A stretch of 64,000 nt of DNA. Origin: Cladosporium sp. IMV 00045. Taxonomy: Eukaryota > Ascomycota > Dothideomycetes > Cladosporiales > Cladosporiaceae. The stretch spans positions 1 through 64,000 of the forward strand of contig MSJI02000690.1 of the NCBI GenBank assembly GCA_001931905.2, given 5' to 3'. Made by a program: the position numbers and the translations under genes. The notes below the pieces were generated by a model. It saw nothing but the letters and a program-made list of their open reading frames with translations. It had not been told where the DNA came from and made no database searches. This document shows positions 54,690 through 64,000 of the stretch, piece by piece; the first letter of the stretch is position 1, and each line of letters starts with the position of its first letter.

Positions 54690-56513
54690 ATGGAGACCTT
54701 CCTCCGACGCTGGCGAGATGATGCAGTAGCAAGACATCAATACGATAGCGCGACATACGTTGGCGACAAGCTCGTAGCATTGACCGGCTCTGACGAGGAT
54801 CGATTGGCCCTGGCGCAAACACATTTCGCTGCCGCGAACTACACACGCGCTTTCGCGTTGGTCTCAAGATCGGACTTGCTACAACGATCGGCAGCATGCA
54901 AATATCTTGCCGCACATTGCTATATCAAACAAGACCGGCATGAAGATGCTCTGGGTGTATTGGGCGATAAGAACCCCACCCACCTCCTCTCAACAACAGA
55001 TGGAGCGCGGCGGAAGTTACAGGGCCTGGGAAATGGCGTGTCGAGCAAACAACACGGCAAGGCAAAGATGTCCACACGAATAGACCGTGCTGATCGCAGC
55101 GAAGAGAGGGATGCCAGTGAAGCGACAGACTTCAAACATGAGGCTGGCATGTGCCATCTGAGAGGCCTCTGCTTTGCGAAGCAGAACGCTTTCGATCGAG
55201 CGAAAGAATGCTACAAGGATGCTGTACGGATAGACGTACAATGCTTCGAGGCCTTTGACCAGCTCATGAAGAACTCACTCATGTCGCCGAGCGAAGAATG
55301 GGCGTTCCTCGACAGCCTGAATTTCGAGACTCTTCAACCTGATCCTATGGATCCCAACTCCGCCCCGGAAGCAGCAGATTTCGTGCGAAACCTGTACATC
55401 ACCCGTCTCTCAAAATATCACCGACCCGAAGACTTCACCTCAGCAATCGAGACCCTCTCTACCCACTACCGTCTCAACCAGAACGCCGATGTCCTGCTCG
55501 CCAAAGCCGAGATTCTTTCGACCAGCGCACGTTACCAGCCCGCACTCGCCCTCACATCAGCCATCTTGTCTCAAGATCCCTACAACTTTCCCGCTATCCC
55601 CTTACATCTCTCACTACTCTATCAGCTCAAACACTCGCACGCGTTGTTCTCCCTAAGCCATGACCTCGCCGACTCCCACCCACAGGAACCCACCACCTGG
55701 CTCGCCGTAGGAACTTACTACCTCTCCACCAACCGCATCCCGGAAGCCCGCTCCTACTTCTCCAAAGCCTCACTCATGGACCCTCACTTCGGCCCTGCCT
55801 GGATTGGTTTCGCACACACTTTCGCAGCAGAAGGCGAGAGCGACCAAGCAATCGCCGCGTACAGTACAGCCGCTCGCCTCTTCCAAGGCACCCACCTACC
55901 GCAAATGTTCCTCGGCATGCAGGAAACCGCGCTTGGGAATCTCACAATCGCCCGCGAATATCTCACCGCCGCATACGACCTTTGCGACCGAGATCCATCA
56001 CTCTTGAATGAGATCGGCGTCGTCGCCTACCTAGAAGACGACGCAGACGCCGCTTGCCGCCACTTCGAACTAGCCCTCACCATCTCCCTCGAAAACGAGA
56101 CTCCACCCTCGCAAACGACCACCACGCGCCTCAACCTGGCACACGCCCACCGACGTGCCGGCCGGCTTGAAGAATCCCTCGACTCGTACAACGAGACAAT
56201 CCGTCTCGGCCACCGCTCGGCGGACGTTTTCGCCGCCAAAGGCCTCGTGCTTCTGGAGCTTGAGCAGGCTTTCGAGGCTACTGTCGCGTTTCATGAAGCG
56301 CTGGCGCTCAGTCCTCAGGATCCCATAGCGGGGGAACTGCTGCAGAAGGCATTGGGTATGATGGAAGGGGAGGGCGTGTTGGGCGCGAGGGACGAGGCGG
56401 AGGTTGATAGGGGTTTGATGGAGAGGGTGCGGGAGATTAAGCAGGGGGCGGGGAAGAGGAGATCGAGAAGGGCACGGGCGGATGAGAGTGGGATGGATTT
56501 GGATGCGAGTTGA
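54690..56513 (+). CDS. CDC16: Anaphase-promoting complex subunit Cdc16/APC6
   Basis: Single exon, 607 aa made mostly of TPR repeats. MCHLRGLCFAKQNAFDRAKE, then CYKDAVRIDVQCFEAFDQLM and SPSEEWAFLDSLNF are the signature of the Cut9/Cdc16 family. The C-half carries regular TPR helices (TWLAVGTYYLSTNRIPEARS, PAWIGFAHTFAAEGESDQAI, LLNEIGVVAYLEDDADAACR, RLNLAHAHRRAGRLEESLDS). Cdc16 dimerises in the TPR arm of the APC/C ubiquitin ligase, which degrades securin and cyclins. It is shorter than yeast Cdc16 because the N-terminal low-complexity tail is missing, like Cut9. A basic patch GKRRSRRARAD near the end could be a nuclear signal. Confidence 0.93.
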   Translation: METFLRRWRDDAVARHQYDSATYVGDKLVALTGSDEDRLALAQTHFAAANYTRAFALVSRSDLLQRSAACKYLAAHCYIKQDRHEDALGVLGDKNPTHLLSTTDGARRKLQGLGNGVSSKQHGKAKMSTRIDRADRSEERDASEATDFKHEAGMCHLRGLCFAKQNAFDRAKECYKDAVRIDVQCFEAFDQLMKNSLMSPSEEWAFLDSLNFETLQPDPMDPNSAPEAADFVRNLYITRLSKYHRPEDFTSAIETLSTHYRLNQNADVLLAKAEILSTSARYQPALALTSAILSQDPYNFPAIPLHLSLLYQLKHSHALFSLSHDLADSHPQEPTTWLAVGTYYLSTNRIPEARSYFSKASLMDPHFGPAWIGFAHTFAAEGESDQAIAAYSTAARLFQGTHLPQMFLGMQETALGNLTIAREYLTAAYDLCDRDPSLLNEIGVVAYLEDDADAACRHFELALTISLENETPPSQTTTTRLNLAHAHRRAGRLEESLDSYNETIRLGHRSADVFAAKGLVLLELEQAFEATVAFHEALALSPQDPIAGELLQKALGMMEGEGVLGARDEAEVDRGLMERVREIKQGAGKRRSRRARADESGMDLDAS

Positions 56514-56689
56514 CTTTGAGTGGATGATGTGTACTACATTAGATTCGATGCCTAGTGTTTCGTTCATTGGATAGAACGATGATACGACCTGAGCGATTTG
56601 TTTTCTTGAACCTATCATGGCATTCCTTCCTTTCACCGGAGAAATCTTACCTTCGCGCAAGTGACCACCTCCGCTTCGTTAACACCACC

Positions 56690-57971
56690 TTAAGTGGGCA
56701 GACCTTGCTCCAAGAGCCTCATCATCCCATTTGGCACTGCATCGAGCAGCTGCAGCTCGGACTTGACATTCAGCATCAGCATGACCTGTAGATCGGTACG
56801 CATTTCGTTCTCATCGGCGAGAACGTTCCACCCTAGCATCATCCGTGCTTTCTTCCTGTCCCTCGCTGTCAACGTGAGTAAATTTTGCGAGGCCAGCGAA
56901 TCGTCGCTGGGGACAATGTGCTGACGGCCAAGGCCCAAGTGTCGAATCTGCGGGAGCTGGAGGGTTGTCGTCTCGTGCGCCAGGTTCGCAGAGCCGTGCT
57001 TGTACATTGAGAGAATCGCAATGCCGTCAGGATCAAAATCCACGAGGGAGTAGATGGGTGGTGCGGCAAAGCCGTTCTTGGGTGATGGGTCGCTCAGGAA
57101 TTTGAGCAGAGCTCTTGTGGCGATGTCAGGGTAGCCTTTGGCTGTGATCATGATGCCTGTGGCTGATAGCTCGCGCCAGTAATCCGAAGCGGAAACCGAG
57201 CGGAAAGTGGCTTCCTTCTCGATCACGAGGATCCACTTGGCAAGTTGCATGTCAACCGAGAGGATGTCTTTCATATCCGGCACGAGGATACCGTCGTTGT
57301 CCTGTGAGGCGTCGATAATGGAGCCGTCACGGCGACAGAAGCGAGCGGAGCCGGTGATGAGACCCTTGGCTGCCGCGGTCACGTTCAAAGCAGAGCGAGG
57401 GACTGCAAATGTGTGTGCGATGGTGTCCACGTATCTGTCAACGTGTGACTGTTGGCCGAATAAAGCCGGGTCACGGTAGTAGATGTCACTTCATACAAAT
57501 TAGTGGACTTCAGCCAAGCACTGTTGATACATTGATACCGCTTCGAGATCACGACGTCCCGGCGTAGCGCTTCATGGATCAACTCGAGTGTTCGTATCAC
57601 TACGGCTGATAAATGTCAGTAGAAGATATGGACAAAGAAGCCATGGACGGCGTAGTACCAAACCTCCATGCCTCCCTCTCGTTTCTGCCAGGAAAACGGA
57701 TATACTGAACAGATTCTGGCGGGTTTGGGAATTGTCCGCCTTGCTCAGTTTGAGTTTTTAATTGCGCTGCTTTAGTCGATAGAGCGATGCTAAGCTGGCC
57801 TCTCTCATTCAACAGGACGTCGACCATTGCTTCGAAGATGGACTCAATCCTGGACAAGATGCTGGACCTACACACAGGGTCTGCGATATGACGAGGCTGG
57901 GGCAGATGGAATTGTGTCGGTGGCGATGGAACACCGTCCAGCATGTCACAATCGTTCTCTGGCTCGTCCAT
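56690..57971 (-). CDS. SPO11: Meiotic double-strand-break transesterase Spo11
   Basis: Exons 57971-57659, 57605-57539 and 57488-56690, introns 53 and 50 nt, product 392 aa. The winged-helix part contains the catalytic tyrosine in SKRDIYYRDPALFGQQSHVD, rebuilt exactly across the second splice. The GLITG motif follows, and the Toprim domain has the metal-binding acidic residues in VIEKEATF and YSLVDFDPDGIAILSMYKHG. LGLGRQHIVP and LTARDRKKARMML are also conserved in Spo11/TopoVIA. It makes the breaks that start meiotic recombination. All key residues are present, so the sexual machinery gene is intact even though accessory genes nearby are decayed. Confidence 0.94.
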
Positions 57972-58253
57972 GATTAATGTACGAGCCGACGATGATGTTG
58001 TTATCGATAAGCGGGTAGAAGTGAATGGGACTGTGGAAGTGAAGTAAAGACCCTGCGGGAGCGTCCGGGGTCAAGACGCGCTGGTGACACGCTAGAACCT
58101 GACGCCTGGCGGTCGACGCGCTGGAAAGTGCTGCCGCTCGCTGTGAACACACTGATCGTCCGAGCAGTTAACATCCACCACAACAACACCTCCACAAACA
58201 CATCAGCCGCCAATTCTACCAGAGTGCGGCTGTGTCATCGCATCTCTCCCCTC

Positions 58254-60290
58254 ATGGACGACATTGTCTCTTCGCCGGTCTCTCCAAACACCCGGAAACG
58301 CCCCGCCGAAGACCAGCCATCCCCTTCCAAGAAACCACTCAACCTCAAAGGAACACAATTCGTCATGCCCACGCCCCCGGACACGGATCATTCGAGCAAT
58401 GCTAGTCCTGGCCATGAAGCTCCTCGAGCAGCATCGCCCGCTCCCAGCAGCTCCGCCCTGAGTAGTATCCAGGAAGTGGACAGTCTGCCTGAGACTGGGA
58501 CAAACCCCGCCGGGGATCAAGCGAAATCCACGAGCACTGGACAGCCTCCAGCAAAGCGGAGAAAGCTCACGGCTACCGAGAAAGTAGAGCAGCAACGTGC
58601 AAAAGAAGCAAAGGCAGCAGAGAAAGCGGAACAGAAAGCGCGCAGAGATGAGGAGAAGCGGCTCAAGGACGAAGAGAAGCGCCTGAAAGCAGAAGAGAGG
58701 GAAGCGAAACGAAGGGAGAAAGAGCTAGAGGAGGAGCGCAAGAACCAGGACAAGCTGAAGAAAGAGCGATCGCAAATGAGACTAGGTGCATTCTTCCAGA
58801 AACCTGCGACACCCGCAAAAGCAACTTCTGCAAACGACGAGGCTGAGGATACCGCTGCCCGGGCTAGGCGCCGCTCGCTATCACTCGAGACTTACGACGA
58901 TATTGCCGACCAGATCCACCGCTCAGCTTCTCCATCCAAAGGCGCAACGGGTACGCCGAAGGCTGCTCACAGTACACTAACGCCTGCCCGCCAGACCCCA
59001 GCCAAGCCCGCACTCTCTGATTACAGGAAACACTTCCTTCCCTTTGACTTGCAGTCGCACACCGTGGTCGCCAATATCCCACACGCCGACAGGTCTTCCG
59101 AAGAATGCGACAAGGCCCAAACCGCTTTCGACGCCGACATCAACGATCCGACGATCCAGGAGAAATACGATCTTGGACTGGTCTCCTCTTACGCTTGCAT
59201 CGAGAATATGTTCCCGGCTCAGAAACACATTGAATACGATTCAAGTCTGCCAACGGCGCGGCAAATCGTCGAACGACTCCACGGCAATTCCTCCCAACGC
59301 CCAATCGATCTGACCAGCGACACTTCATTAGAAGATCCACTTGATCTTCTGCAATCACTCCCACTTCGTTACCTTCATTTCCAGGAAGACGTCCGCCCTC
59401 CATACTTTGGCACCTACACAAGACAGCGTTCCATGCACTCCTCACGTCGCCTTTGCCGCAATCCTTTCGCCCGAGAGCGAGACGACACCAATTACAACTA
59501 CGACTCTGAGGCGGAATGGGAAGAGCCCGAAGAAGGCGAGGATCTGATGAATGATGAAGATGATGAAGCCGAGAGCAATGGTGACCCGGATGAGATGGAC
59601 GAGTTTCTTGATGATGAACATGACGAAATGAAGAACAAACGCAAGGTAATCACAGGCGACCTCTTGCCAGTGAGCACGGGACTTTGCTGGGAAGACGACA
59701 AACGCAAGGTTATTCCGAGCACCGAGCGTGACGAAGGAGCCACCGACCTTGCAGACATGCGTATGAATTTCCTCATTCCCGGATTCTCAGGAAAGTCGAT
59801 CGATCCATTCAGCACCGCATACTGGGAGCCCACGGTCATGGCTCCGCCGGGAGTTCCTGTCAAGGATACGTTTGGGCTTTCGCAAGTCCAGCGGCAGCCC
59901 TTGAAAGAACGCCACAACAGCAACAGTGCAACTCCCGACTTGATCGGCGCGGCAGAAGGCCAGAAAGGTCCGATCAACAGCGTCGCTGCCACGCAAGGTG
60001 AGAAAAGAGGCAGGAAACCGGCGCCAAAGGTTTTGAGTAAAGAGGACATGGATGAGTTCAAAGATGCTATTGTCGGCAGTGCTTTGAAGAAGGCGGATTT
60101 GTGCAAGGGCTTGAAGTCAAGGTAAGTCCACAGTAGCAATGCGCAGCTTTACGAGGAGCTGTCATACTGACCATTTCCTAGATTCCCCAAAATCCCGAAC
60201 GATGTGATCAAAGACACCCTTGGTTCTCACTTCGCACAAGTCGGCTCGAAGAGGGACGACAAGAAATGGGTGTATGTCGGCAGTTCATGA
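58254..60290 (+). CDS. CAF-1 large subunit (Rlf2/Cac1)
   Basis: Exons 58254-60121 and 60182-60290, intron 60 nt, product 658 aa. A disordered N-terminus with SPVSPNTRKRPAEDQP is followed by the long KER helix (KVEQQRAKEAKAAEKAEQKA to KDKLKKERSQMR-like end, about residues 118-180) and a PCNA-binding-like LGAFFQKPATP. The middle acidic region (WEEPEEGEDLMNDEDDEAES) matches the ED domain that binds H3-H4. Before it stands LRYLHFQEDVRPPYFGTYTR, the most diagnostic motif of p150/Cac1. The last exon encodes the winged helix that binds DNA (FPKIPNDVIKDTLGSHFAQV). CAF-1 deposits histones at replication forks. ATG 58254 is the first in-frame ATG. Confidence 0.94.
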
Positions 60291-60605
60291 GCGGCCTACG
60301 CACCGCGCAGCAGCGGTTTTGCTTTGCATTTTAGCGTTTACATTCTACGATACATGACAGCAGTGCCTTCCTCAGCGCTTTTACAGGGCAACTTTCACCT
60401 CATCCAGGAGCCGTGGTAGAGGCTGCTGCTTGAAAGGGGATTCATCAAAGGCTTCCAAAGGGAGAGATGGGTGTGGAATGAAGCTGGCTTCGTTCAGTGT
60501 GGATTACATAAATTATGAAGATGGTCGTGACATGGCAGTCTACTCTGATCCCTCCATCAGAACAGGTCTTTCATCTTGATCCCTCCTTTCACCACCAGTC
60601 GACCT
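60291..60605. other. Gap between convergent genes
   Basis: Contains two 3' ends; no other feature seen. Confidence 0.35.
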
Positions 60606-61532
60606 CTACTGTGACAGGGCGTGGGAAGCTGCACACTCCATGGCAAATCCAAAGCACCTTGCGTACCATCCCGACGACCAATGACTCAACTCCATACAGT
60701 GCGGCGCTCCAGGAACCAGTCCGCCCTCTACGCGCTTGCTGCTCGTGAAAGCTCGCATGCATTCTTCAACGTGCTCCTTAGTAGGGAGGAAGAACTTGTC
60801 CAATTCCGGCAATACGAACAAAACTGGTGCGGTGATATGGGCAGCCCAGAGTTCTCGCCAGTGAGGAGCAAATTCTCTCACCATGGCCGCCGCCTCGGCC
60901 ATGGGCATTGGCTGGTTGAGTCGCTCCGATTTCGCGAGGATTGCAGCATCCACAGTGCCTGGTTGAAACATAACCTGATCCTTCATCTCGATCGGCATGG
61001 TGATGGACTCTGTGAGATCTTGGTCGGCGACCGGGCCGGGTTTGTGTTCAGGATGCACCCGGTGACCCAGGCCTGAGCAGATCACGCCCCCGAGCGGATA
61101 TTCGGGGCTCTCGTCTTGTGCATGTCTCGCTGCGGTGGAGACTCCCGCCATCACCCCCAAGCTGTGACAGAGTAGGACAATGCAGGTGCATGAATGCGGG
61201 ATTCCGACTTTGGTCCAGAGAAGCGGCAGGATCTGAGTGTGTAGACGGGTAGCGGTCGCATTTGTGAAGCTGTTACCGGAGGGCAGTGGTAACAGGGAGC
61301 TTGTTTTGCCGTAATTCGGTCGGTCGATGGCAATGAATGGGACGCCAAAGGAGCGGCTTGTGTTCGCGGCGGTGTGTTTGGCGTCACCGTTGAAGTATTC
61401 GCTGTGGTATCCCCCACCATGGAGGCCGACAACCAGAGGCTTGAGCTTGGGCGTTCCAGTGGTCGCAGGTGGTACACTAGAGAGGCCGGAGACTGTAGAA
61501 CCATCGACTGTTGTCCATATGAAAGGCTCCAT
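60606..61532 (-). CDS. Alpha/beta-hydrolase
   Basis: Single exon, 308 aa from ATG 61532 (MEPFIWTTVDGSTVSG). The oxyanion motif is GLHGGGYHSEYF. The nucleophile elbow is LLCHSLGVMAG, with Ser in CxSxG-like context. The acid is probably Asp in VLFVLPELDKFFLPT and the His is in GLVPGAPHCMELSH. There is no signal peptide, so the enzyme is intracellular. Family members hydrolyse esters or act in secondary metabolism; the substrate is unknown. The frame extends a few codons upstream without an ATG. Confidence 0.85.
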   Translation of the reverse strand: MEPFIWTTVDGSTVSGLSSVPPATTGTPKLKPLVVGLHGGGYHSEYFNGDAKHTAANTSRSFGVPFIAIDRPNYGKTSSLLPLPSGNSFTNATATRLHTQILPLLWTKVGIPHSCTCIVLLCHSLGVMAGVSTAARHAQDESPEYPLGGVICSGLGHRVHPEHKPGPVADQDLTESITMPIEMKDQVMFQPGTVDAAILAKSERLNQPMPMAEAAAMVREFAPHWRELWAAHITAPVLFVLPELDKFFLPTKEHVEECMRAFTSSKRVEGGLVPGAPHCMELSHWSSGWYARCFGFAMECAASHALSQ

Positions 61533-61902
61533 CTTGGTGTTCGATGATCGGTTCCCGGGCTGGATTGCCAAATGGCTAGCCTTGTGATTCTCACGACTTG
61601 CTTCTGTCTACCTTGGCTGGATGCAAACGCTCAGCTTTGAATGCTTTTTGTAGTCTATTGTTTCTTCTTCGCGGATTTTTTCCTCCATGATTGTTTCATG
61701 TGTTGAGGTGTTAACAACGGAGTTGTCTTAACTCCGCCTCAGGTTAGGTAGTGATATCGGCTAAGCGAACCGCCTCCGAGTTTGGACCGTCTGTTGGAGG
61801 AAAGATGCATCAATGGCATGCTCCGAACGTCGACTTCTCCTTCTTCTGTCTTCTCGTTTCTCGCTTGAGCTGGTCCATTAGCATCATCACACGCCGCGTG
61901 AT
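61533..61902. promoter_or_regulatory. Divergent promoter, hydrolase and GNAT genes
   Basis: A 370-bp gap. It contains an inverted repeat, AACAACGGAGTTGTCTTAAC at about 61713, with GTTAACAAC/GTTGTCTTAAC arms. No regulator can be named. Confidence 0.4.
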
Positions 61903-62550
61903 ATGGCAGATTTATATGAGGCCCAGAATCGAGGCAGTGATGCTCTACCAGACATTTTGACCAAACGACTACGTCTCCACGCCCTACGGACTGCCCACGC
62001 CGAAGCTCTTTTCTCGTACCTAAACTGCCAGGATGTCATGAGGTGGTCGGTAGGGCCTGTCAAAAGCTTGGATGGTGCCGAGCAATGGATAAAACATAGA
62101 ACTGCAGGGGCTCACAACTTCATGTTCGCGATATCTCTCCGAGGCGAAGAGGGAAAGGTTGAAGATCAAGAAGAAATAATCGGAACGATTGGAAGCTATG
62201 AGTTCCCTTCAGTAGGGTACGGTATTTGTCCTGGTATGTAGGCCCTCTAGGTATCACAGTTGCCCCCCACTGTGTATTCATGCCTAGCTAACGGCTTGCC
62301 CTTCATAGACATGTGTGGGAAGGGATACGCGACAGAAGCTTTACAAGGGTTTTTACCGGCGATGGCCGCACATATGGCGTGCACGTCAGACTTCGGTTAT
62401 ATTGAGGCAGAGACGGATCCAGACAACGTTGGATCTCACCGTGTCCTGGAAAACTGCGGGTTCTATCTGTTTGAGATTCGTCGCAACGATTTTGAGTCTC
62501 CTGTGATGGGACTCCGTGACACTTGTATATACCGACGAGGCATTAATTGA
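61903..62550 (+). CDS. GNAT acetyltransferase (RimJ/RimL-like)
   Basis: Exons 61903-62233 and 62309-62550, intron 75 nt, product 190 aa. TKRLRLHALRTAHAEALFSY is the N-terminal strand-helix of RimJ/RimL enzymes, followed by IIGTIGSYEFPSVGYGI. Acetyl-CoA binding lies in motif A (GKGYATEALQGFL) and motif B (VGSHRVLENCGFYLFEIRR). The family acetylates N-termini or small molecules; the target is unknown. The splice rebuilds the expected CPDMCGKGYATEAL order, so the intron is secure. Confidence 0.88.
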
Positions 62551-62654
62551 AATTTCTGCTTAGAGTGTAGGGTATAGGATCTACCTCATATCGTTGCTCT
62601 ACAGTAGTTCTGGCTTCCGCTCGCCTTCCTCAGCTCGCCGCCACACAAGGCCAT

Positions 62655-63336
62655 TTGGTCGGATGGAGCTCGCGTTGCCTCAACTGGAGGCCCAAAAAGG
62701 AGACCCAATTGGAATCGAAGAAGCTTTGGCACCTTATGAAGGAGAGGCGGATATGCCCCCTTATTCCCGTGCTCATCGCCTTTGGCTGGGACCGGAGAAA
62801 CAAGGAAATCTATCTCACCAAGTGTTTCTCGGTGCGCTCTCGCGCACTCTCTGCCTTAAAGTCCGCCATCCTTCAGATTATCCCAGACTTTTTTGGGGCA
62901 ATTTCCTCGATCTCAAAATCTTTAGCCGACCGAAGGCAGCCAGGATTGCCTGGACCGCTTTCAGCGTATGCTCACAATCTTCAGCTGGCAGGTCGCCAAC
63001 GAGCACCATTGTTCTCACTCTTCGGAGCCTGTCAGTCTGCACTGGGCACTTCCTGGTTTCGGTCGCGGGTTTGTGGTCAACTGTATGTTCATGTTCATGA
63101 ACGAGTCTCACTACATCTTCGTGTGCTGGCTCGTGGGCACTCTCGACTCGGATGTTGAGACCGTCAATTTGTCTGTGGGTATCGTCCGATGCTTCGAGTC
63201 TGTTGGCTCGGCATTGGCTCTTGGCAGTGGCACTGCGAGAGTTGATTCTCTGGTCAACCTTGTCATTGCTTTTGTGGCTTTTGCAGTCTGTATAGTGCCG
63301 ACAATTCCTGAAAGTTGTGGGGGCTACACCGCTTGA
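62655..63336 (+). pseudogene. UNC93-like MFS transporter relic (C-terminal part)
   Basis: Three successive frames each carry a segment of the same family. Frame of 62655: WHLMKERRICPLIPVLIAFG and FSVRSRALSALKSAILQIIP. Frame of 62594: GNFLDLKIFSRPKAARIAWT (compare the conserved LD-K-RPKRA loop of UNC93-type fungal proteins). Frame of 62968: ESHYIFVCWLVGTLDSDVET followed by VGIVRCFESVGSALALGSG and a last hydrophobic span. Order and spacing agree with the C-half of UNC93-like transporters, and there is no intron to explain the two shifts (about 62890 and 63040). The N-terminal half is missing: the GNAT gene ends only 100 bp upstream. An old, truncated copy. Confidence 0.65.
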
Positions 63337-63524
63337 CGACAACACATGATGCTAAGATGTATCTCAGATATCGCTTCAGTCATGAGGAGATCCAAGACGT
63401 GTTGTTCAATGATGTCGAGGTCGTTACCTCCTCGCATCTCGCATTCGGATAGAAACAGCTGAGTGATGTGTTATCGATGGAAATTTCCCCAATGTAGGTT
63501 ATAAGTTATAAAAATCAAGCTACC

Positions 63525-63545
63525 AAAAAAAAAAAAAAAAAAAAA
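63525..63545 (+). repeat. Poly(A) run of 21
   Basis: Twenty-one consecutive A on the + strand, 65 bp from the stop codon of the esterase gene and 190 bp after the UNC93 relic. It may be a plain microsatellite or the tail scar of a retroposed sequence; no target-site duplication was identified. Confidence 0.8.
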
Positions 63546-63609
63546 TGGAAACCGCACCGCTTTCGCCAATCGCTTGACCGTATATCTCCAGATTGGATCC
63601 CAGACTCTC

Positions 63610-64000
63610 TTAGCCCTGCAACTGCTTAACGGCAAAGTTGGTGCCCATTTGCTGCGTGCTGGAGCTGGAAGGATACGCCAGGTGCTGTGCATTAATTCCG
63701 AAGCCGTGCGTGGTGTCGCAGACGCCGTCGCCCTATAAATTATCATCAGTCAACAAGTCAAGATAAGAAACATGGGACAGGGAACTTACGAAGTTGCAAA
63801 CATCCAAGGTCTTCGACACCCACTCGTCGGGAATGCGACCGAGGGTCGCAGACAGGCCGTTGACGTTGCGAGTCGTAGTGCCGCCGTTGGTGTCGACATT
63901 GCAGGCAAGGCCAGAACGGTGCTCCGGGTTGCCGATCAAGAACACTCCCTTGACGGCGTCGAAAGATGCACCAGTCAACTTGGGCAGAGCATTGGTGGTA
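63610..64000 (-). CDS. Cutinase-family (CE5) esterase, 5' end outside window
   Basis: Partial gene: exon 63790-64000 (continuing beyond the edge), intron 63733-63789 (57 nt), last exon 63732-63610. The visible C-terminal about 110 residues show VKGVFLIGNPEHRSGLACNV, a Cys-rich loop, DVCNF/GDGVCDTTHGFGINAQHL with the catalytic Asp and His in the expected GDxxC...H arrangement, and a short tail. The nucleophile Ser part (GYSQG) lies outside the window. CE5 enzymes are secreted and cut cutin or acetylated xylan; this version resembles fungal cutinase-like esterases, and which substrate is used cannot be told. Confidence 0.8.

Noticed and set aside
62878..63345. Minus-strand frame of 155 codons
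   Set aside because: Hydrophilic antisense of the UNC93-like relic, which has family-specific motifs on the + strand.
1..64000. CRISPR arrays, operons or bacterial mobile elements
   Set aside because: The window is a eukaryotic genome with intron-containing monocistronic genes; no spaced repeat arrays, transposase or reverse transcriptase domain were seen.

Overview
The window reads as a filamentous ascomycete chromosome segment. Genes are monocistronic and lie on both strands. Introns are short, mostly 50-60 nt, with GTRNGT donors and CTAAC/CTGAC-like branch sites. Several families are typical of these fungi: Zn2Cys6 regulators, a HET-domain protein, a NACHT-ankyrin receptor, CE5 cutinase-like esterase and GT90. 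A Dothideomycete (Mycosphaerellales-like) host is my inference from gene content; the sequence does not prove it.

Housekeeping genes are intact and modelled to the exon: mitochondrial ribosomal protein bL19m (8.5-9.3 kb), FAL1/eIF4A3 and PRP9/SF3A3 head to head (12.6-15.8 kb), a YjbQ-family protein (17.7-18.5), the NDUFS6 subunit of complex I (18.7-19.5), ribokinase (20.0-21.0), dephospho-CoA kinase (24.6-25.4), the nucleoporin POM34 (39.9-40.9), GH31 alpha-xylosidase (41.1-43.5), sulfite oxidase (44.4-45.5), YJU2 (53.3-54.2), CDC16/APC6 (54.7-56.5), SPO11 (56.7-58.0) and the CAF-1 large subunit (58.3-60.3).

Accessory blocks lie between them: a divergent Zn2Cys6 regulator/MFS transporter pair (2.3-6.5 kb) with two abutting CGG-N5-CCG dyads between the genes; two head-to-head paralogous small secreted cysteine-rich proteins (9.8-11.6); a NACHT-ankyrin / F-box / 2-oxoglutarate oxygenase block (26-32 kb); a HET gene and a second MFS gene (45.8-50.6); and an UNC93-like relic beside a GNAT gene and an esterase at the right edge (61.9-64.0).

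The most striking pattern is gene decay. Nearly every accessory gene of the secreted, receptor or transporter type carries one or a few discrete lesions in an otherwise well-preserved frame: in-frame stops, 1-nt shifts, a 14-bp tandem duplication, a displaced splice donor. The neighbouring core genes are clean. This looks like recent loss of environment- and host-interaction genes, or presence of inactive alleles in this isolate; assembly error must be excluded for the single-base cases.
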